Assembly (NCBI RefSeq): GCF_001428075.1
Contig: NZ_LMSI01000022.1
Coordinates: forward strand, 1-64,000
Direction: 5' to 3'
Source: Arthrobacter sp. Soil764
GTDB taxonomy: Bacteria; Actinomycetota; Actinomycetes; Actinomycetales; Micrococcaceae
Length of the DNA stretch: 64,000 nt
How positions within the stretch are numbered: position 1 is the stretch's first letter; each line of letters begins with the position of its first letter. Below, piece by piece: positions 61,538 through 64,000 of the stretch. The notes below the pieces were generated by a model. It searched no databases and was not told the origin of the DNA. It was given only the letters and a program-made list of their open reading frames with translations. The translations under genes were made by a program, and so were the position numbers.

Positions 61538-61957
61538 GTGACTATTGAGCGCACCCTCGTCCTGATCAAGCCCGACGGCGTCGCCCGTAACCTGACCGGC
61601 GCCATCCTGGCCCGGATCGAAGCCAAAGGCTACAGCCTTGTTGAACTGAAGAAGGTTGACGCCACCCGCGAACTGCTGGAGCAGCACTACGAGGAGCACG
61701 TGGGCAAGCCGTTCTACGAGCCGCTGGTGGAGTTTATGCTGAGCGGAACCGTAGTGGCGGCCATCTTCGAAGGCCACCGCGTCATTGAGGGCTTCCGGTC
61801 TCTGGCCGGTACCACGGACCCCACGACGGCGGCCCCGGGCACCATCCGCGGCGACTTCGGCCGGGACTGGGGCCTGAAGGTCCAGCAGAACCTGGTGCAC
61901 GGCTCCGATTCGACCGACTCCGCCGAGCGCGAGATCAAGATCTGGTTCCAGGGCTGA
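61538..61957 (+). CDS. ndk: Nucleoside diphosphate kinase
   Basis: Balances NTP pools through a phospho-His intermediate. 139 residues from GTG 61538 (GGAG 6 bases upstream). ERTLVLIKPDGVARNL, GTTDPTTAAPGTIRGDFG and the catalytic His121 in NLVHGSDS are present. The frame is open far upstream but that part overlaps folC and is not coding. Last gene of the ileS-folC-DUF4233-ndk row. Confidence 0.97.
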   Translation: MTIERTLVLIKPDGVARNLTGAILARIEAKGYSLVELKKVDATRELLEQHYEEHVGKPFYEPLVEFMLSGTVVAAIFEGHRVIEGFRSLAGTTDPTTAAPGTIRGDFGRDWGLKVQQNLVHGSDSTDSAEREIKIWFQG

Positions 61958-61967
61958 GCCCACCGAA

Positions 61968-62016
61968 ATGACAGATAAGGCCAATGTTCTTCGCGAACAT
62001 TGGCCTTATCTGTCAT
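61968..62016. terminator. Bidirectional terminator between ndk and VKOR
   Basis: A 22-bp perfect stem (61968-61989 with 61995-62016) with a TTCGC loop, between two converging genes. Confidence 0.88.
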
Positions 62017-62029
62017 GTGGCGGTGTGGG

Positions 62030-62698
62030 CTAGAAGCCGGAGGTTCCCGCAAAGACCTGGATGAACGCGAAGAAGATGGTGGCCACGACGGCAACGTACA
62101 GCAGTGCCGTGATGATCCAGCCGGAATCACCCAGCACCCGGGCGGCCCCCGCGGGCATGGGAATCACTCCGGCAGTGATGTTCCTGATGGTGGTCCACAC
62201 GAAGAGCGGAATCATGGCCGCCCAGACGATCATGCAGAACGGGCACAGGATGTGGATGGAATACAGCGCCTGCGACCACAGCCAAACGACGAACGCGAAG
62301 CCGAGCGTGACGCCCACCTGCAGCCCCACCCAGTACCAGCGGGCGAAGGCGGCGCCTGACAGCAAGGCCATGCCCACCGTGATGGTGATGGCGAAGGCCA
62401 CGATGCCAATAAACATGTTGGGGAAACCGAACAGGGAACTCTGCCACGTCTGCATGACCTGGCCACAGGAGATCCAGGGGTTCACGTCGCACACTGTGGT
62501 GTGGTTGGGGTCCTTGAGCACCTCGAGCTTTTCCAGGACCAGGGTTCCGGAGGCCAGCCAGCCCACGATTCCGGTAATGACCAGGAGCCAACCGAACGGC
62601 CGGTTCCGGGCCATCCGCGGAACGCCTGCGGCAGCAGTGGTCTGCGGATTCGTGGCCCTTTCCTGCTCATGGGCGCTGACGGGGGAGATGCTGGGCAT
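62030..62698 (-). CDS. Vitamin K epoxide reductase family protein (VKOR)
   Basis: Quinone-linked enzyme that reoxidises DsbA-like partners to form disulfides in secreted proteins. 222 residues, four or five membrane helices. Loop Cys70 and Cys78 (CDVNPWISC) and the CxxC Cys152-Cys155 (LCPFC) are conserved. GGACG precedes the ATG. The first 30 residues are cytosolic and low in complexity. No thioredoxin domain is fused to it. Confidence 0.93.
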   Translation of the reverse strand: MPSISPVSAHEQERATNPQTTAAAGVPRMARNRPFGWLLVITGIVGWLASGTLVLEKLEVLKDPNHTTVCDVNPWISCGQVMQTWQSSLFGFPNMFIGIVAFAITITVGMALLSGAAFARWYWVGLQVGVTLGFAFVVWLWSQALYSIHILCPFCMIVWAAMIPLFVWTTIRNITAGVIPMPAGAARVLGDSGWIITALLYVAVVATIFFAFIQVFAGTSGF

Positions 62699-63136
62699 GG
62701 GTGTTGCGTCCTTTTCGTCCGGTGCTCCTGTGCCTGATTGTAACGCCGCAGGCTGGAGCCACTACACAGCAACGGGATCAGCATCCCCTGCTTCCGCGGC
62801 GATCCGGCCCGGATGTGAGAGAATGAACGTGGCTGGAAGCCGATCCACATTCGGACTCCGGTCCGGTGGTATGTTCCCAAGACCGCCAATGATGGGCAGG
62901 GCAGGCTTCGGATTCTTCCGGCACTCCCGCCACTCCATTGGGCGGCACCTGGTTGTGGCACGCAGAACAACGGGTTTTCAGAACATCCGCCGGCTCCCAC
63001 GGGCTGCCGCACCCCACTGACGGTGCGAACCTGGGAGTATCCACTTGACTTCTGTCAACGCCTGCGGGTTTTGACAATATGTGCCCCAATGGGTGCCGGA
63101 TGTGGCGGTACGTCAGGGGCAGGAGTGTTGCCACAT
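62699..63136. other. Intergenic region / probable rne leader
   Basis: About 440 bp without a recognisable gene. TTGAC-TTCT-GTCAA (63045-63058) is an inverted repeat containing a TTGACT -35-like box, and TTGACA occurs at 63071-63076; no matching -10 box at the standard distance was found. A long 5' leader for rne, which autoregulates in other bacteria, is plausible. Confidence 0.4.
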
Positions 63137-64000
63137 ATGGACAATGATCAGGAACTGGCCGTTAACGAAGATGCAGCGGCTGCCGGGGCTGCCGCTCCCA
63201 AGAGGGCTGTACGCACCCGCCGCAAAGCGGCTCCCAAGACCGACGATGCGGTGACGGATGCAGTGGCCACGGCCCCGGAGGCCGCTGTCCCCGAAGCAAG
63301 CGGCGACGCGCCGGTGGAGGAAGCGGCCAAGGCGCCGGCGCGGCGCACACGCGCCCGCAGGAAAGCGGACGCAGCAGAACCCCTGCCAGCCTTTGCTGAG
63401 GAACCAGAAGCGGTGTCCGCCGATGCTGCGGCCCCCGACACTGTTGCAGTGGAACCGGCCGCAACCGCTGAAAGCCCTGCCGCAGCCCTGGCCACTACCG
63501 CCACGGCAGAGGCCGAAACCAGGCCCGTTCGCCGCCGTCGGGTAGCCACCCGCAAGGCTGCGTCCCCCGCCGCCGCGACTGCAGCGGAATCCGGAGCAGC
63601 GGACTCCGCGGGTGCAGAATCAGCGGCTCCGGAAGCCGCAGCCCAGGTCGCCGCCCCGGAACAGGGTGCGGTACAGGAAGACGTTGCAGCGCAGGAGCAG
63701 GTCGCCGGGCAGGAAGCCGTTGCCGCCGCCAAGCAGACCCAGGAGCCCAGCGCGGCCCCGGACATTGCGGCCCCGGAAGCTGCCGGCACCCACGAGCCTG
63801 CCCAGGAAACCCCGGCCGGGGACAAGGGCGAGGCCGCACCTGCCGCGGCTGCCAGCCCCTTTGGTTCCCTCTTCCTGGAACCTGCATCCCCCACGTCCGT
63901 GCTCTTCCAGGCACCGGACCTCAGCACCGTGGTCCGTCCCGCAGCCCCCGCCGTCGAGGAGCCTGAAGAGGAAGAAACCGAAGACGGCGACGATGCCTCC
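63137..64000 (+). CDS. rne: Ribonuclease E/G, N-terminal extension only
   Basis: The frame opened by ATG 63137 runs without a stop to the window end (288 codons). The sequence is an Ala/Glu/Pro-rich, low-complexity arm with Arg-rich clusters (RTRRK, RRTRARRK, RPVRRRR, RRVATRK), then SPFGSLFLEPASPTSVLFQAPDL and an acidic EEPEEEETEDGDD. Actinobacterial RNase E carries such an arm before its S1/catalytic core, and rne usually follows ndk and VKOR in this group. The catalytic core lies beyond the window, so the call rests on composition and synteny. AGGAG is 11 bases upstream. Confidence 0.72.
   Translation, partial: MDNDQELAVNEDAAAAGAAAPKRAVRTRRKAAPKTDDAVTDAVATAPEAAVPEASGDAPVEEAAKAPARRTRARRKADAAEPLPAFAEEPEAVSADAAAPDTVAVEPAATAESPAAALATTATAEAETRPVRRRRVATRKAASPAAATAAESGAADSAGAESAAPEAAAQVAAPEQGAVQEDVAAQEQVAGQEAVAAAKQTQEPSAAPDIAAPEAAGTHEPAQETPAGDKGEAAPAAAASPFGSLFLEPASPTSVLFQAPDLSTVVRPAAPAVEEPEEEETEDGDDAS

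Noticed and set aside
62061..63020. A 319-codon + frame across VKOR and the rne leader
   Set aside because: Antisense to VKOR for most of its length, without a family match; VKOR's cysteine motifs fix the real strand.
63160..63990. Possible tandem-repeat or CRISPR-like region at the window end
   Set aside because: The repetitive look comes from Ala/Glu/Arg-rich coding sequence of rne; no regular repeat-spacer spacing.

Overview
The window is a high-GC, gene-dense stretch of an actinobacterial chromosome, most likely Arthrobacter/Pseudarthrobacter (Micrococcaceae). The reasons are: mycothiol-era redox genes (AhpE-type peroxiredoxin, Rv2466c-like DsbA-family reductase), paired clpP1-clpP2, a translational T-box before ileS, an MptB-like mannosyltransferase, DUF3052/DUF4233 families, a long GapB-type GAPDH, and many genes whose -10 box lies only 6-7 nt before the start codon (leaderless transcripts). 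I see no phage, insertion sequence, CRISPR array or plasmid genes. The species call is inference from gene content.

Layout. 1-2.5 kb: truncated 5' end of aceE (reverse) with a 25-bp tandem duplication at the window edge, then DUF3052, a peroxiredoxin and a Sir2 deacylase. 2.6-3.1 kb: tRNA-Val and a small DUF6504-like gene. 3.4-8.6 kb: an idonate/gluconate-type catabolic operon (beta-hydroxyacid dehydrogenase, SDR, zinc dehydrogenase), its GntR/FCD regulator and gnd. 8.7-13.4 kb: cysE-cysK, msrA, Nif3-like protein, a coiled-coil protein with an eroded zinc ribbon, yaaA. 13.5-19 kb: rnpB, tspO-like gene, gapB, secreted HNH nuclease, def, tRNA-His, orn. 19.2-22.5 kb: MptB-like mannosyltransferase, AlkD-like repair protein, aldose epimerase.

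22.5-31.9 kb is the sugar-catabolic accessory region: an esterase and LacI regulator divergent from a translationally coupled Gfo/Idh/MocA - DUF993 - sugar isomerase/epimerase operon with two LacI-type palindromes between them, then xylA-xylB and a divergent ROK repressor with a 7-5-7 palindrome between. 32-45 kb: tRNA-Arg, an SSB paralogue, lipoprotein, ettA, tesB, truncated haemoglobin, MscS channel, epimerase, OsmC, pepN, DUF1648-like protein, rpiB, a Nei-like glycosylase, tRNA-Gly and tRNA-Pro.

45.7-50.7 kb is the protein quality-control block tig-clpP1-clpP2-clpX followed by a mycothiol-linked reductase. 50.8-51.03 kb is a GC-poor, hairpin-rich stretch without a credible protein, the best candidate for an unannotated small RNA. 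51-64 kb: valS (reverse), DUF488, SDR, EEP phosphatase, T-box-ileS-folC-DUF4233-ndk, VKOR (reverse), and the first 288 codons of rne running off the window.

The parts most worth a second look are the leaderless gene set with a tiny leaderless upstream ORF coupled to the HNH nuclease, the candidate RNA at 50.8-51.03 kb, the uncharacterised Gfo-DUF993-isomerase operon, the zinc-ribbon and zinc-dehydrogenase proteins that have lost most of their zinc cysteines, and the structured leader of gapB.
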